Shown piece after piece: positions 1-11,275 of a stretch of 64,000 nucleotides of DNA. Source of the stretch: Collariella sp. IMI 366227 (lineage: Eukaryota > Ascomycota > Sordariomycetes > Sordariales > Chaetomiaceae); NCBI GenBank assembly GCA_027946355.1, contig JAPEUS010000013.1, positions 248,001 to 312,000 on the forward strand. The letters are read 5' to 3'. A program made the translations under genes and the position numbers. Under the pieces are notes generated by a model, which did no database searches, was not told where the DNA came from, and worked only from the letters and a program-made list of their open reading frames with translations. Position 1 is the stretch's first letter; each line of letters begins with the position of its first letter.

Positions 1-176
1 ATCCCCATCCCTCCCCATCCCACCCATACCACCCTGCCCACCACTACCACCCACTTGATTCCCCCGGTCCACCACCCATCCCACCACCCATCCCCAGTCC
101 CCGTCCCCCCCTCTCCGCATCCTCCTCCCCTCCATCAACCCCCTGAGTCCCCTCTTCTGCAATCCAATGACACTAC

Positions 177-3100
177 TCAAATCCCCACTCCACACTTCCC
201 TCGCGCCGCCCGCACCACCACCAGCCCCCTCTCACTACTACTCCCCACCCCACCACCCTCCGAATAACTCCACTCACTCCCGCTAACACTACTCCCCGTA
301 GCGCTCAACTCATCCGCCGACGGCGGGGCGCCGGGAACAGAGGTCAATATCTTCAGCTTCCCTCCCGGGCCGCCGCCACCGCTGGTGGTGGCGGTGGTGG
401 ATGTGATACCGCTTGCTTCTGAGCCGGCAACACTGCCGCTGCCGTTGGCAGGGCTGGGGTGGTATTGATGGTGCGGGTTGAGATGATCCCCGCCTAGGCC
501 ATCCAGCCCGCCGGCGGTGATCGGAAAGAAATTTGGATTCAGCGTCCCATCAATGCCCCTCCCGCCGCCGGCCGCCATGGCAGTGGCATTAAACACTGCT
601 GCGGCATTGCGGCTGTCGAGCAGGCCGTGCAGGCGCTCGACAACCGCCTCGAGGAGGCCGTCGATGCGGTAGGGGCGGGCGATCTGCAGGAGGGAGCAGA
701 GGATTTGCGGAGTACAGAGCGGGAGGAGGGGAGGGGAGGCAGGAGGTGTAAAGGAAGTGAAGGAGGGCTTGGACGGTAAGGTACGTGTGAGGAGGTAGAG
801 GCAACGGGGGCGGCTGTTGGGCGGGAGGGTGCGCGGTGTGGGCGCGGTGTTGACGGCAGCTGGGTCGAGGGGGGTTCCGGCGGGGGATTTGCCCGAGTAG
901 AGCGTGCTGCCGCTCATGTTGCTTGGGGTGATGGTGAGGTTGGAGGCGCGGATTCCGCCGGGGGCAGAGATGGAGTTGGACCTGAGGGTTGCCGCGTCGC
1001 TGCCGTCCTGGGTTGCTGTGCCTTCGCGCAGCAGCTGGACAAAATACGGACCCCATCTCCGAGCAACAATCCTCGAGTTGATCGGTATCCGCTCGCCACC
1101 GATACAGAGGATGTCCATATCAGCCAATTCCCTCAGAGCGAGTGCCTTCTCGCCCAGCTCCTCAGCAGCACGGCCATGGGACCGGCCGCCAGCGGTAAAG
1201 CCCGCCTTCCGAGCCAAACTCAAGCCGGGGACGGTGTACGGGCTGCTCGCACTGACAAAACCGCTCAGGGGCGTCGTTTTCCGGGGATTATCGTAGAAAC
1301 CAAAGGCCTCCAGCTCGACCATGCAGACGTTGCTGAAGTTGATCCTGCGATGATTATAGTCGTCGACAAGGCTCCGCTTCCTGTTGCCCAGCACGACAAA
1401 TGTATTCCGCCTGTTCCACAAAACGCCGCGATTCCAGCTGCCCTGACTGAAGACGGCACCGCCGGCGTCGATGCGGCTCCAGGTCAGGGTCCGCAGATCC
1501 AGCGCCCAGAGAGCGTACTCCTGCTTAGAAGAAGTAAGATACGTGCCGCTGACAACAAAATGGGTATCAATGATTCCGCCGTTGGGGAAACGCAGCCCCG
1601 GCGGGCTGTAGGTGCCGCTCATTGCGCGTTCGGTGAGATGGCCTTCAGGGCCTCGGATCTGCAGCTCCAGCTTGACGTCGAGAAAGTTGTAATTGCTATA
1701 AATCAGCATACTGGACCCGGGCTCTCTTGCCTCCGCGCTGATCCCCCCAATGTCCTGCCGCGTACTATGCGGGAACGACTTTCCGAGCTTGGACGTGACG
1801 GAGGGCGGCAGAGGTGCAACCACGCTGCGGTATGCGCCGCAGCTCTTGCCTAGCGGCTGTGTAGAAACCCATTTCAAGCTGCGCAGGTTGAAGACGCTGA
1901 TCTGCTCGATGTAGTGGTTCGCCGCGTCCTGCCCTCCCACAACAATCATCTCGGCGCCGCCGGTCCCGTCAATGCTAATCCCAATCCGGCCCTCGTTCGG
2001 GTTGCTAGTCGAAGGATTGTGCTGCAGCGCAGAAAGAGGGGCTCTATGCGAGGCAAAGGTGGCTGAAGACGGCAGGATGCAGGCGCAATGTGCGTAGCGC
2101 CCCTGAGGTGCATCCTGCGTGGGAATGTATGTCCATTTCCTCGTTGGGACATCGTAAATGTAGATATCGGACATGACCGTAACCTCGGGCTGCTGGTCCT
2201 GTGGTACGTTCTTCAAGGCTGTCTGGGGTGTCGTCGGTGACATGCCGCCGTAGCACACCATCTTAGTGTCGCCCAAGGGGCACATGGAGTGGAAGTACCG
2301 CGGTGGTGGAATGTCGCCCGTCGTGTCCAGCTTGGTCCAATGGCGACGGATCAAATCCAGTTCGTAGAGATCCGATGTCAACGGCGCAGGCCTGTTTCGA
2401 GACAATATCCTCCCGCCAAACACGTAAAGCTTGTCGCCCAGAATCGTAGTCGTCGCGCCCACCAAAGGATGCGGTTCCCTGCCTGTCGTCCTGTGCACGT
2501 TGCACATTAACCCAGAGAGATGCGCTGAGGGTGTCGCGGTCCCGACAGGCGTTCCCGCAGCCTGCCTAGACTGGCCCATGTTGGGAGACGGTCCGGCTGA
2601 TTGAGGGCCATTGCTTCTTGGCGTCAGGTTGTCTCCCCGATCATCCTGCCCATCCTGCCGTGAAGAGCTCACCAGGCTGCTCTGGCTGCTGTTCATGTTC
2701 ATGTCGTGGCTATATCCGCCCTGTGCTCTCGCATACAGTCCGCTCATTTCGGACGACTGCGACTCCATGCTTCTGGGGCGATCGTCCTCCTCTGGAATCT
2801 TGGTGTCAATGATCGTGTCAAGGCTGACCGGTTGCGGGACAGGCGCCAAAGGCGTCACAGGACTCGTCAGAGAAAGTGACGGCGGGGGCGTTTCGGGTAA
2901 GGGTTTTGAGAGGCTGTTCTGCAGACTCAGACTGCGGGCATGGTGCGGAAGCGGCGGACGGGAATTTCTTGAGGATAGGGGCGCAGAGGTGGGGGACCTC
3001 TCGACGGTGGGAATGTACGGCTCGGAAGGGCGGCGGGGAGGCAACTGCGATGACCTCCCAGGAGTGATTCTCTTGAGGCCTCGGAAGGCGGAGGAAAAGA

Positions 3101-3212
3101 GATTCGAGGGGGGGCGGTCTTCGGTTTCGAAAACGGAGCGACGGTTAAAGTGGTCTTCAGACGCAGCGTCCTGCTGGCCTGGTGTCCCATATGTTAGCCC
3201 ATAGCCCGACAT
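177..3212 (-). CDS. Kelch-repeat/BTB protein (Ral2-like)
   Basis: Large protein of about 1011 residues. I start it at 3212 (N-terminus MSGYGLTYG) because the open frame upstream is low-complexity and unlike a protein. A disordered Ser/Pro-rich region (roughly residues 1-245) is followed by kelch repeats with typical blade motifs (LYVFGGRIL, MIVVGGQDAANHY), then a BTB/POZ domain from about residue 710 (CIGGERIPINSRIVARRWGP), then a Gly/Ser-rich tail. This kelch-then-BTB order is that of the fungal Ral2/LZTR1-like family, tied to Ras signalling and cell shape in fission yeast; the Ras role here is inference. The second half of the BTB domain is read in a different frame (PHTYLTVQALLHFLYTS) between about 795 and 730, so two compensating small indels lie in C-rich runs (coding strand). 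The frame is restored before ICARPYRID-like sequence near 690. Confidence 0.75.
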   Translation of the reverse strand: MSGYGLTYGTPGQQDAASEDHFNRRSVFETEDRPPSNLFSSAFRGLKRITPGRSSQLPPRRPSEPYIPTVERSPTSAPLSSRNSRPPLPHHARSLSLQNSLSKPLPETPPPSLSLTSPVTPLAPVPQPVSLDTIIDTKIPEEDDRPRSMESQSSEMSGLYARAQGGYSHDMNMNSSQSSLVSSSRQDGQDDRGDNLTPRSNGPQSAGPSPNMGQSRQAAGTPVGTATPSAHLSGLMCNVHRTTGREPHPLVGATTTILGDKLYVFGGRILSRNRPAPLTSDLYELDLIRRHWTKLDTTGDIPPPRYFHSMCPLGDTKMVCYGGMSPTTPQTALKNVPQDQQPEVTVMSDIYIYDVPTRKWTYIPTQDAPQGRYAHCACILPSSATFASHRAPLSALQHNPSTSNPNEGRIGISIDGTGGAEMIVVGGQDAANHYIEQISVFNLRSLKWVSTQPLGKSCGAYRSVVAPLPPSVTSKLGKSFPHSTRQDIGGISAEAREPGSSMLIYSNYNFLDVKLELQIRGPEGHLTERAMSGTYSPPGLRFPNGGIIDTHFVVSGTYLTSSKQEYALWALDLRTLTWSRIDAGGAVFSQGSWNRGVLWNRRNTFVVLGNRKRSLVDDYNHRRINFSNVCMVELEAFGFYDNPRKTTPLSGFVSASSPYTVPGLSLARKAGFTAGGRSHGRAAEELGEKALALRELADMDILCIGGERIPINSRIVARRWGPYFVQLLREGTATQDGSDAATLRSNSISAPGGIRASNLTITPSNMSGSTLYSGKSPAGTPLDPAAVNTAPTPRTLPPNSRPRCLYLLTRTLPSKPSFTSFTPPASPPLLPLCTPQILCSLLQIARPYRIDGLLEAVVERLHGLLDSRNAAAVFNATAMAAGGGRGIDGTLNPNFFPITAGGLDGLGGDHLNPHHQYHPSPANGSGSVAGSEASGITSTTATTSGGGGPGGKLKILTSVPGAPPSADELSATGSSVSGSEWSYSEGGGVGSSSERGLVVVRAARGKCGVGI

Positions 3213-4653
3213 TGTGTTGGTGCGGCGCCAGATGCTGGGCCATAGAAAGCGAAGTGACAAGCCAGGTTGAGGAAGCCCTTCCGGGTGCTCGCACAAGAGC
3301 AAGGGTGCAAGAGTCTGGTGAAGTGTCCCTTCTGGTAGGGCCGGGACCTGTAGTGTGGAAGTGCGCGGGACGGGAGTATGCGAAGGACATCCGTTTCGAT
3401 GACGCGCCACGTGGACAGGACAAGGAAGCGAGCGGGAGAAAAGAATTCTCGAAGCCTTCTTTGGCTGTGCCGCCACAGAGCAGAGTCGGTGCGCAACGCT
3501 AGCTGTCAAACCCAAGGCGGCGAGGGACTCGTGATCCTGGTGTCGGACGGGGTCAGGGAATGGGGCGGTCCAGCGACGCGCCGGGAGTCCCTTGGTAGCA
3601 GTGCCCTCCAGATGCCATAAATCCACGAGCGATCTTCATCGAGCTAGCAGCGGGAGGGACCGGCGGCCAGGGAATGAGGCAGGAAGCGAGGCCGGGGTGC
3701 TGATGACACGACACTCTCGCTCGGGCGCAGGACCTACGTCGGATGCACGGCGACCAGGGGGACGATTCGCGTGGCGCGCGGCGGCGAGAACAGCGACACG
3801 GAAAGGGGCAGAAAGGAAACATGAGATCACAGTGGACGTACCTGATCAAGCGGTACAGGCGTTGCACCGGTCGGGGTTCCGGGTTGGACCTGGGATAAGG
3901 AAGGAGACGAATCGCGCGTTTCGGGAAGATGGCGGAGAGAAAGTGAGGCGTCGAGGGTCCATCCACGGCTGGGCAAGGCAAAGTCACCGCACAGACGACG
4001 TTGGGACGAACGAGCGGGAGAAAAAAGAGGGGAGAATCGGGAAGGATGATGAGCCCGAGAAAGGGGTCGGGCCGACGAGAGATATGTGGTAAGCCGTTAT
4101 CCGGATGAGGCTCTCAATCGAGCGTAAAAAGCCGTGGCCTCGGGCAGGGCAGCTTGACGGTTCACAAGGCGAAAGGGGAAAGGTTCACTCCTGGTGGTGA
4201 GGAAAGGCTGAAGCTGCCGCGGATGGATTGTCCACACAAGACACAGCCAGCGACTCGAAATCGCATGAGGGTGTCCAATTCGGTCCACACGCCGAAATGT
4301 GGGGTGAAGGGTCCTTGAAGCCCCACCTTTGCCTAGCAGGTGGAGCAGAGCTCAGATCAATTAATGGCATGGCGCTGCATCGTGACTCAATTGGGCGAAT
4401 GGGACACAGGGAAGAATGCGGGAAAGCGCGCAGCAACACCACGAGAATGTTTCAGTTAAGATCACCATCACCAATTCTCCTCGGGACATGACTGGCAGAA
4501 GATGATTGATTATCGTGCGCAACTCAGATGCAGAAAAACAAGGCCCTCCCATCCTCCCAACGCCATTCATATGTCCGCTAGTATCTGGACGGTCCAATCA
4601 TCTGGCAACCTTCATTGGCTTTTACCAGCTCTGAATCTACCCTCCATCCACAT
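3213..4653. other. intergenic, 5' region of the kelch gene
   Basis: No convincing gene. It contains several GC-rich open frames on both strands without family-like sequence. The part up to about 4000 is probably promoter and 5' UTR of the kelch/BTB gene. The part from about 4300 is probably 3' UTR of the peroxiredoxin. Confidence 0.5.
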
Positions 4654-5463
4654 TTAAGCATCCTTGGGCAGCGGGGTGAAGCGCAGGTAGGGCTTGACGA
4701 CGCGCATTTCGGGGAAGATCTTGCCGGCCTCATCGGTCTTGATGCTCGGGTGGACGATGACGTCGTCGCCGGGCACCCAGTTGATTGGGGTGGTGATCTT
4801 GTGCTTGTCGCCCGTCTGCAGCGAGTCGACGACGCGCAGGATCTCGGCGCTGTTGCGGCCCGTCGACGCCGGGTACGACAGGATGGTGCGGATCGTCTTC
4901 TTAGGGTCGATGACGAAGACGGACCGGATCGTGAACGCGATGCCCTTGGAGTCGACGTTGGTCGTGTCCTGGTAGTCGATCCTGAGGAATGTGTCAGCAT
5001 GTTTAATTTGTAAGAATCCGGTGCTGGTTCAGGGTGCTCACATGTCGTAGAGATACGCCACCTTGCGCTCCTTATCGGCAATGATGGGAAAGTTGACCAG
5101 CGAGCCCGTGACCTCGTTGATGTCCTTGATCCAGCCCTCGTGGCTGCCCAGCGTGTTGGCCGACAGGCCGATCAGCTTGACGCCGCGCTTGGCGAACTCG
5201 GGCTCGAGCCGCGCCATCTCGCCGAGCTCCGTCGTGCACACGGGCGTGTAGTCCTCGGGGTGCGAGAGAAGAAGACGACCCAGTTGTCGCCGACGAACTC
5301 GTGGAAGTCGATCGGGCCCTTGGTGGTGTCGGCCTGGAAGTTGGGAGCGGTCGAGCCCAGGCGGAGGCTGGCATGGCCATGTTAGTGCTGGATTCTACGA
5401 CGTACGTGTCTGGAGAATAAGAGGTGGATGGAGGACATACGGAGCAGCGCGGTCAGTAGCCAT
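4654..5463 (-). CDS. 1-Cys peroxiredoxin (Prx6/PRX1 type), frame-disrupted
   Basis: Thiol peroxidase that reduces hydrogen peroxide and organic peroxides. Three exons on the minus strand: 5441-5463, 5042-5367 and 4654-4981. The introns have good GT..AG ends and a CTAAC branch site in the first. The protein reads MATDRAAP / LRLGSTAPNFQADTTKGPID ... PVCTTELGEMARLEPEFAKR ... INWVPGDDVIVHP ... KPYLRFTPLPKDA. The peroxidatic Cys lies in PVCTTE. The long C-terminal part after LSYPASTGRNSAEI and the absence of a Cys-Pro resolving motif indicate the 1-Cys class. Summed exon length is 677 nt, two more than a multiple of three. The surplus is a TC repeat unit at about 5264-5270, exactly between WVVFFS and HPEDYTPVC, so the frame breaks eight residues before the catalytic Cys. 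Either an assembly error or a recent null mutation. Confidence 0.85.
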
Positions 5464-6508
5464 TTTGTTGATGTTTATTGGGTATCTCTGAGGAAACTGA
5501 AAACGGGGAGAATTTGCGACTCGAATTGGCACCGATGAGAGGGCGGAAGAAGGTAGGAGCTGGAGAACTGGATGAATGGATGACGGAGAGTCAAGCTGGC
5601 AGCGTGGTGGTGAGGGGCAGGGTGGATTATTTAACCAGAGCTCCCCTCTCCTCGGACCATCATTCCCACGCCCACGACCCCCCAACCCAGCATTAGATTA
5701 ATAAAGCAGCCTCGAAGGCCCCCGTCGCATCTGATTTCTCTTCTTCCAAGCACAATGGCCGTCCAACAGCCCCAATCTGGAGCCCGTTACTACTAACGCG
5801 GGGCATTCTCACCCCTCCCTCACCCCTCCATGAGCTCGAATGAGCTCGGCGTGGGGACGCCACTGCCCCTCAGCCCCTCGATTCGGCTTGGCGGCGCATT
5901 GCGCGATCCATGACGCGTGTCATTGGCCAACGCGCAGGGAGGGACCATTATGTCATCTCGGTGCTCGCTGTCGCAACACCTCAACCTCGCCGACCACCTG
6001 GTGGGGGTGACTTTTGCTGAGGTTGGGAGTGAGCGTCGAGTTCCCAATGAAAGCCATAGATCGTACCAGAGGGTGAGGAGAAGGAGGCTGGTGCTGATAC
6101 GGATAGCTGAGGTAAGACGAGAGTTGGGTCCAGGTGTGTCTGCTTTGGGGTGGAGATCTGGCTGAGAACCTTGATGGTTCTTGATTCCATGTTTGCCTTC
6201 TCTTCTGCCAGTCTCCCGGTTCAGGTTTAGCAATCATCATGGGTCAGTCATCAGCCAGAGGCCGAAACGAAATAAATGTCTGGCAGCCGGCACTCTCCGT
6301 AGATTGCCGACCTCATCCCTCCGCCTTGCTGTCTCTCTCGACACTGTCTCAGAACAACTGGGAATACTCATTATTGCTACTCGTTATCCTACAGGATATT
6401 TCATGAGGTACCAACATCAAGGCGGCCGTAAACAAGAGGGACCATTAAGGAGAAAGACAGAAAACGGGTTCAGGCGAGCAGATCCAAGCCCGACTTACAA
6501 TACCTCCC
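5464..6508. other. intergenic between peroxiredoxin and FAT1-like gene
   Basis: Contains the peroxiredoxin promoter side and the 3' flank of the acyl-CoA synthetase gene. I see no family-like coding sequence, RNA gene or repeat here. Confidence 0.5.
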
Positions 6509-8536
6509 TCAAAGCTTCACCCTCCCTCCCTCCAACTCCTGCCAATCCCTCTCCCAAACCTCACATACCCATCCCCTCAACCAGTAAATCTCATCCACGC
6601 CCGTCTTCCCCGGCCTCACGCCCTCGTCCCTCAGTCCCACCTTCTGCTGCTTATTCGTGCCCGTCGCCTGGATCGTCTCCCCTTCACAACCCTCAAAAAC
6701 AGCGGCAGCGCATATTTGGGCAGCCCCTTCGCATGCTTCGCCAAATCCCTCATCACCTCCCCACCCGGCCCTGCCCCCATCCACCCCTTAAATACCACCG
6801 CCGCGCACCCGCCCGCCCCTCATGCAACGGCACCTCCACCCCATACACATTCGCCTCCGCCACGGCCGGATGCATGCCCACCACCAGCGCCACCTCCGCA
6901 GTCGACACATTCTCGCTCTTCCACCTAAACGTATCCCCAATCCGATCATTAAAAAACACCCTGTTCTCCTCATCCCACCTCACCACATCCCCGTCCTAAA
7001 CCACATCCCCCGCCTGAAAACCCCCTCATAATCTTCTTCCCCGTCGCCTCCTTATCTCCATAATACCCCTGAAACCTGCCCTCCACATCCCCCGGCGGCA
7101 GCGCGAACAACAACTCCCCCGGCTCGCCGCGGGCGGCGCGCGTGCAGAACCCCGTTTTGGGGTCGCGGTGCGGGAGTTCGGTGTCGTGGTCGACCGTCAC
7201 GATGGCGATTGTCCGGCCGAGGATGAGGTTGTAGAGGGATCCGGCACGGCCGATCGCGCCCATGGAGTAATCGTTGCGGGACAGATTCCAGGTTGCGAAA
7301 GACCCCTCGGTGGCGCCGTAGAACTCGGCGATCGTCTCGATGCCAAACCGCTGTTTAAACTTATTCCACACGTCCGGGCGGAGGCCGTTGCCGAAGGCAA
7401 TGCGCACGGAGTGGGCTGTGTCGAGGGACGCGCCGGTGGCGGGATCGGTGCGGGAGGGCGCGGAGAGGAGGTAGCGGCAGGTCTCGCCGACGTATTGGAT
7501 AATGTGGGCATTGTGGTGGCGCACGTCGTCCCAGAAGCGCGAGGTAGAGAATTTGCGCGACATGGCGAAGGTGCCGCCGGCGGAGAGGGTGTGCGAAAAG
7601 CCCATGAGCATGGCGGTGCTGTGGTAGAGTGGCATGGCCTGGGGGGGAAGTGGTCAGGGGTGTTTTCGTGAGTTATGGGAGGGGGTTTAGAGTTGGACTT
7701 ACAGTGTAGAAAGTATCGTTCTTAGTCGTCCCAACCCAGCGCGAGGTAAACCCGCCCACCACGGCAATCTTGTCCCATGACACGATCGCCGCCTTGGGCA
7801 GACCTGTCGTCCCGCTCGTGTAGATAAGCAGACCCATCGAGTTGCCGGTAATATCATTCCGGACATCATCCGGCGGGCGGATCGCATCATGCGAGAGCAT
7901 CTGCAGCTCAAGCTCGGGCGTGACCACCTCGAACTTAACATGGCTCAGCTCGGCGCGAACATCCTCCCCGACGTTGCTAACAATAACGGGATCGATCAGC
8001 ACCAGTCTGGTCTTGGCCTTCTTGACGCAGTGCGCCAGGGGCTGCGCGGTGAGATTGTAGTTAATGAGCGCCGGCACCGCGCCGAGCGCCCAGAGAGCAA
8101 GCACCAGGAACAAAAAGGTGTCGGTGTTCTGGAAGTCGAGGGCAACCAGCTCGCCCTTCTTGACGCCGCGGCGCTCCTGGAGCCAGTTGGCGTAGCGCAG
8201 GACTGTGTCGTACGCCTGGGCATAGGTGTAGACTTTGTCCTCGAAACGTAGGAACACGCGGTTCGCGGACGACTTGCAGGTGGCCAGGTCCTCGAGGCGG
8301 TAGAAGAAGTTGAGGCGGCCGCGGTTTGTCCACCAGAGGACGTGTGCCATGGTGGGGACGATGGAAGCCACCAGGCTGAGGTCGTAGGACAGCAAGGTGC
8401 GGCCATTGATGTAGGCGGCCGCCGCGGCCACGGCCGGGACGGCGAGCGGGAGAGGGACTATGGCGGTTTGTTAGTCGGAGGATGCTGTTGTCGGCCACGC
8501 CCGTCCAGACGGTGACTTACGAGAGGCCATCGTCAT
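6509..8536 (-). CDS. FAT1-like very-long-chain acyl-CoA synthetase / fatty acid transporter, C-terminus frame-disrupted
   Basis: ANL-superfamily enzyme that activates long and very long fatty acids with CoA and couples this to uptake (FATP/Fat1 family). Exons: 8521-8536 (MTMAS), 7703-8457, and 6509-7638. Both introns have clean GT..AG ends. Visible signatures: an N-terminal hydrophobic stretch, the AMP-binding loop LLIYTSGTTGLPKAA, IQYVGETCRYLL, AEFYGATEG, RWDEENRVFFNDRIGDTFRW, and the C-terminal YWL..ERDWQEL..GRVKL ending, so the length is normal for the family. From about 7025 to 6550 the frame changes at least five times: near 7020, 7004, 6808, 6680 and around 6551-6577. Nearly every break is a run of G (coding strand) that is one or two bases too short. 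The two halves differ in base style: C-ending codons upstream of about 7150 and G-rich codons downstream. Divergent from PIG-S. Confidence 0.85.
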
Positions 8537-8822
8537 GTGGTCAGGGAATGGCTGGGCGTCTGGGCGTCTGGGGCATCTAAATGGCACGGAGACGGTATTC
8601 GGTGCACCCGGTCAACCCGTTGATAATGATGGGAATTGTGAAAGATGGCGGGGTATGGGGGATGGTGTAACCTTGAACTTCTGAAGTGAGAAATGCCAGA
8701 CCAGTGCGGTTTCTGGAAGGTCGAAGTGCCACTTGCCACTGTGCCCAAACAAGAAAGGAAGTGTTGCAACCTCTGCTTGAATGTCGGTTCCAAGTCGATA
8801 TCCTTGCCATATCCTTTGGCAC
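8537..8822. promoter_or_regulatory. shared divergent promoter, FAT1-like / PIG-S
   Basis: 286 bp separate the start codons of two head-to-head genes, so both promoters and 5' UTRs must fit here. No TATA box stands out on either strand. Confidence 0.5.
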
Positions 8823-10542
8823 ATGTCGATTCAACAACCACCAGATAATGGCGCTCCAGACTCGAATCCCGCCCTCCCAGAAGACACGGTGACAGCCAGC
8901 AATGGACCGAGTTCGAAAAAGCAGCCACCGCCCGAAAAGCCGTCCGACATCCGGCGCCGCTCCCATGTCATCCTCTCCTTTTGGCTGATTGTGCTGTGTC
9001 TGGGGTTGCCTATCTGGTGGAGGACGACGAGCATCTACCGCGCCGACCTACCCCTACAGGAAATGCTGGACTGGTCCGATGGCAAGGTACGAATTACTGT
9101 CCGCTGTGCCCTCAATAAGTTGTGGAAATGCCGACTTACCTCCACAGGCCTGTCGCCCCGTCTTCCCCTTACACATCTCCGTCCAGGCGAATGCGCTGCA
9201 GGAACAGGAGGCCCAGAACCTCCTTCGCCTCACCCAACATGCTCTCGACGACCTCAATGATTTTTCGGGACATCACTTGCGTCTGCAACTCTCCCCGCCG
9301 TCTACGACCGAGACCTACGACCGCGACAGCGTGCTGACCATCCGTCTGACCCCTGGCGAGTCGACGACCTCAACACTCGACCCGCACGAACCCATTATCG
9401 ACATCACATACCCTCCCAATGCTATTCCCGCGCCCTCTTCGTCCTCCTCGTCGCTCGCGACATACGTTGCTAACGTCTTGCGATCCACCTTTGCCGAGGA
9501 GCAGGCCACCATCTCGTACCTGCTGTCGACCAACTCGATTCCCTCCGAGCACCGACCGCAAGGACTGGCACCCGATGTTGCCGAGTCGCTTTCCAAGCGC
9601 ACTACGCGATCGTTGAAATATGCGCCTACGTATCACCTCACCTTCTCCCTGTTTACAGGCGGGCCGCTGCCGAGCAGCTGGGATATTGAGGGCGCCATTA
9701 AGGAGTACATGCAGCCCGTACTCGACGTCCTCTCACCAATCCACAACTTCACCATCGACACCCAGGTGCAGCTCTACGCGACGCCGGGCGTCCAAAACGA
9801 AGTCCTCAGCAAAGAAGATCTCTCCTCCTTCATCAACGCCGCCGAGTGGCCCCTCTCGCCCTCCATCGGCGGCGCCCCCACCATCAACTTCGTCGTCTTC
9901 GTCGGCAACCAAACCATTGCCTCCTCAGAGGACTCTTCCTCATCCCACTCCTGGCTCATCCCCCAATGGGGCACAGTCTACCTCCTCCCGCTCCCCACAC
10001 CGCCCACCTCTCCTCCTCAACCCTTAAACCCCCCTCCTAACCTTTACCTCCCACCTCCTCTCCCTCACAGGCACCCCCTCAGGCTCTCTTCCGCTCCGCC
10101 TCTCCACCCTCTCCCGCATCCGCTCCGCCGACCTTCTGCTCCGCGCCTCCTCCACCCTCGGCTCCCTCGCCCGCCTGGCTCTCGCCCTCCCGTCCATCTC
10201 CATCCCCGCTCCGTCGCGGACGGCGTCGCCAGCAGCATGGCACATTTACGGTTTGCGTGCGACACGCTTGGCACGCCGGAAGGGTTGGAGCATGCAAGGA
10301 TTGCGGAGGCTGAGGCGGAGAGGGCGTTCTTTGAGAAGAGCATGGTGGGGCAGCTGTATTTTCCGGATGAACATAAAGTCGCGGTGTATTTGCCGCTGTT
10401 GGGGCCCGTAGCGGTGCCGTTGCTGATGGGATTGGTTAAGGAGGTGAAGGGGTGGGTTGGGAGGACGAGGGAGAGGAGAGAGAGGGGGTGGGAAAGAAGG
10501 GTGTTTAGGGTGGAGGGGGTTGGGAAGGAGAGGTGGTGGTAG
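8823..10542 (+). CDS. GPI transamidase complex subunit PIG-S/Gpi17, frame-disrupted
   Basis: Subunit of the ER complex that attaches GPI anchors to proteins. Exons 8823-9086 and 9148-10542. The start is the ATG of MSIQQPPDNG. An N-terminal transmembrane segment (VILSFWLIVLCLGLPIWW) is followed by a long lumenal domain (ACRPVFPLHISVQANALQEQ ... YHLTFSLFTGGPLPSSWDI ... PSIGGAPTINFVVFVGNQ) and a C-terminal transmembrane segment (VAVYLPLLGPVAVPLLMGL) with a short basic tail, the expected PIG-S topology. Between about 9995 and 10210 the true protein switches frame three times, each time at a C run apparently one base short (near 9995, 10030 and 10209). Together they restore the frame, so a naive 517-residue frame exists but is wrong over about 70 residues. 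The coding strand switches from C-rich to G-rich at about 10215. Confidence 0.85.
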
Positions 10543-10577
10543 TGGTGGTGGTGGTGGTGGTGGTGGTGGTGGTGGTG
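10531..10577 (+). repeat. (GGT)n microsatellite at the PIG-S stop codon
   Basis: An almost pure GGT/GTG tract that begins in the last codons of PIG-S, contains its TAG stop at 10540-10542 and continues into the 3' UTR. Slippage here could alter or remove the stop. Confidence 0.9.
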
Positions 10578-10864
10578 TTTTTGATAGCGCTTTACACAAT
10601 GTCCATACTAATACAATCTTTTTTTTTTTTTATCATTTCATCCCTCGCCGGCCTTTGCAGATTCTTTCCTTGCAACGACAGGTTGCATCGCCGACTCCCA
10701 AGCAGCATCTCGGCCACAGACAGAACCCTGACCCCTGACTCACGTTTTACCCACAACCCCCAACCCCATCGCTTGCATAATAAGCCCGCCTCCATCTCTC
10801 CACAGCATCCATACATTCCAATGATAGACTGAATTTACTACACTGGGTCTCCATCAAATTAGCT

Positions 10865-10958
10865 GCGGGTTTAGCTCAGTTGGGAGAGCGTCAGACTGAA
10901 GTCAAAACTTCGGGATTAGTCAATCTGAAGGTCGTGTGTTCGATCCACACAAACCGCA
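10865..10958 (+). tRNA. tRNA-Phe (GAA) with intron
   Basis: Cloverleaf: acceptor GCGGGTT/AAACCGC, D arm GCTC..GAGC, anticodon stem TCAGA/TCTGA with loop CTGAAGA (anticodon GAA), T arm GTGTG-TTCGATC-CACAC, discriminator A. A 21-nt intron (about 10902-10922) lies after position 37 and contains ACTTC, which can pair with the anticodon region, as is usual for nuclear tRNA introns. Mature length is 73 nt. Acceptor pair 5-68 is a G-A mismatch. A poly-T tract at 10619-10630 is upstream, outside the tRNA gene. Confidence 0.95.
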
Positions 10959-11275
10959 CAGCAACATTTCAACATATGATTCAGAGATGGGTTGTTTGGT
11001 TTTTGCATTTTGCGCCTAAAAGTTTTGTCGGCTCAGAAGGAGCCAGAACTAGTAGCTCTAAGGAAAAAAAACGCCCCCCGTTGAACAACGACGAAGACAA
11101 GAACCTGTCGTTGTTGCCGGGACGCCGAGAACGTGTTTCTGGTACGGAGGTCCACGTCAAAAGTTCTGTCCAAGCGCTAACGACACCACCCTCGTTATGG
11201 CAATACTACTATATTCACCATTATCACGCATTACCCGCTGAACAACCTTTACTCTTCATCATCCCCTCATCACTA
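10959..11275. other. spacer between tRNA-Phe and dead Tc1 element
   Basis: No gene seen. It probably includes the degraded left flank of the neighbouring transposon, but I could not find a matching inverted repeat. Confidence 0.4.

Noticed and set aside
3592..4092. 166-codon frame as a gene upstream of the kelch gene
   Set aside because: Arg/Gly-rich accidental frame without family motifs, in a region expected to be promoter.
9987..10230. Programmed ribosomal frameshifting in PIG-S
   Set aside because: Three successive shifts at different C runs, with no slippery heptamer or structure; similar breaks occur in many unrelated genes, so errors or decay are simpler.
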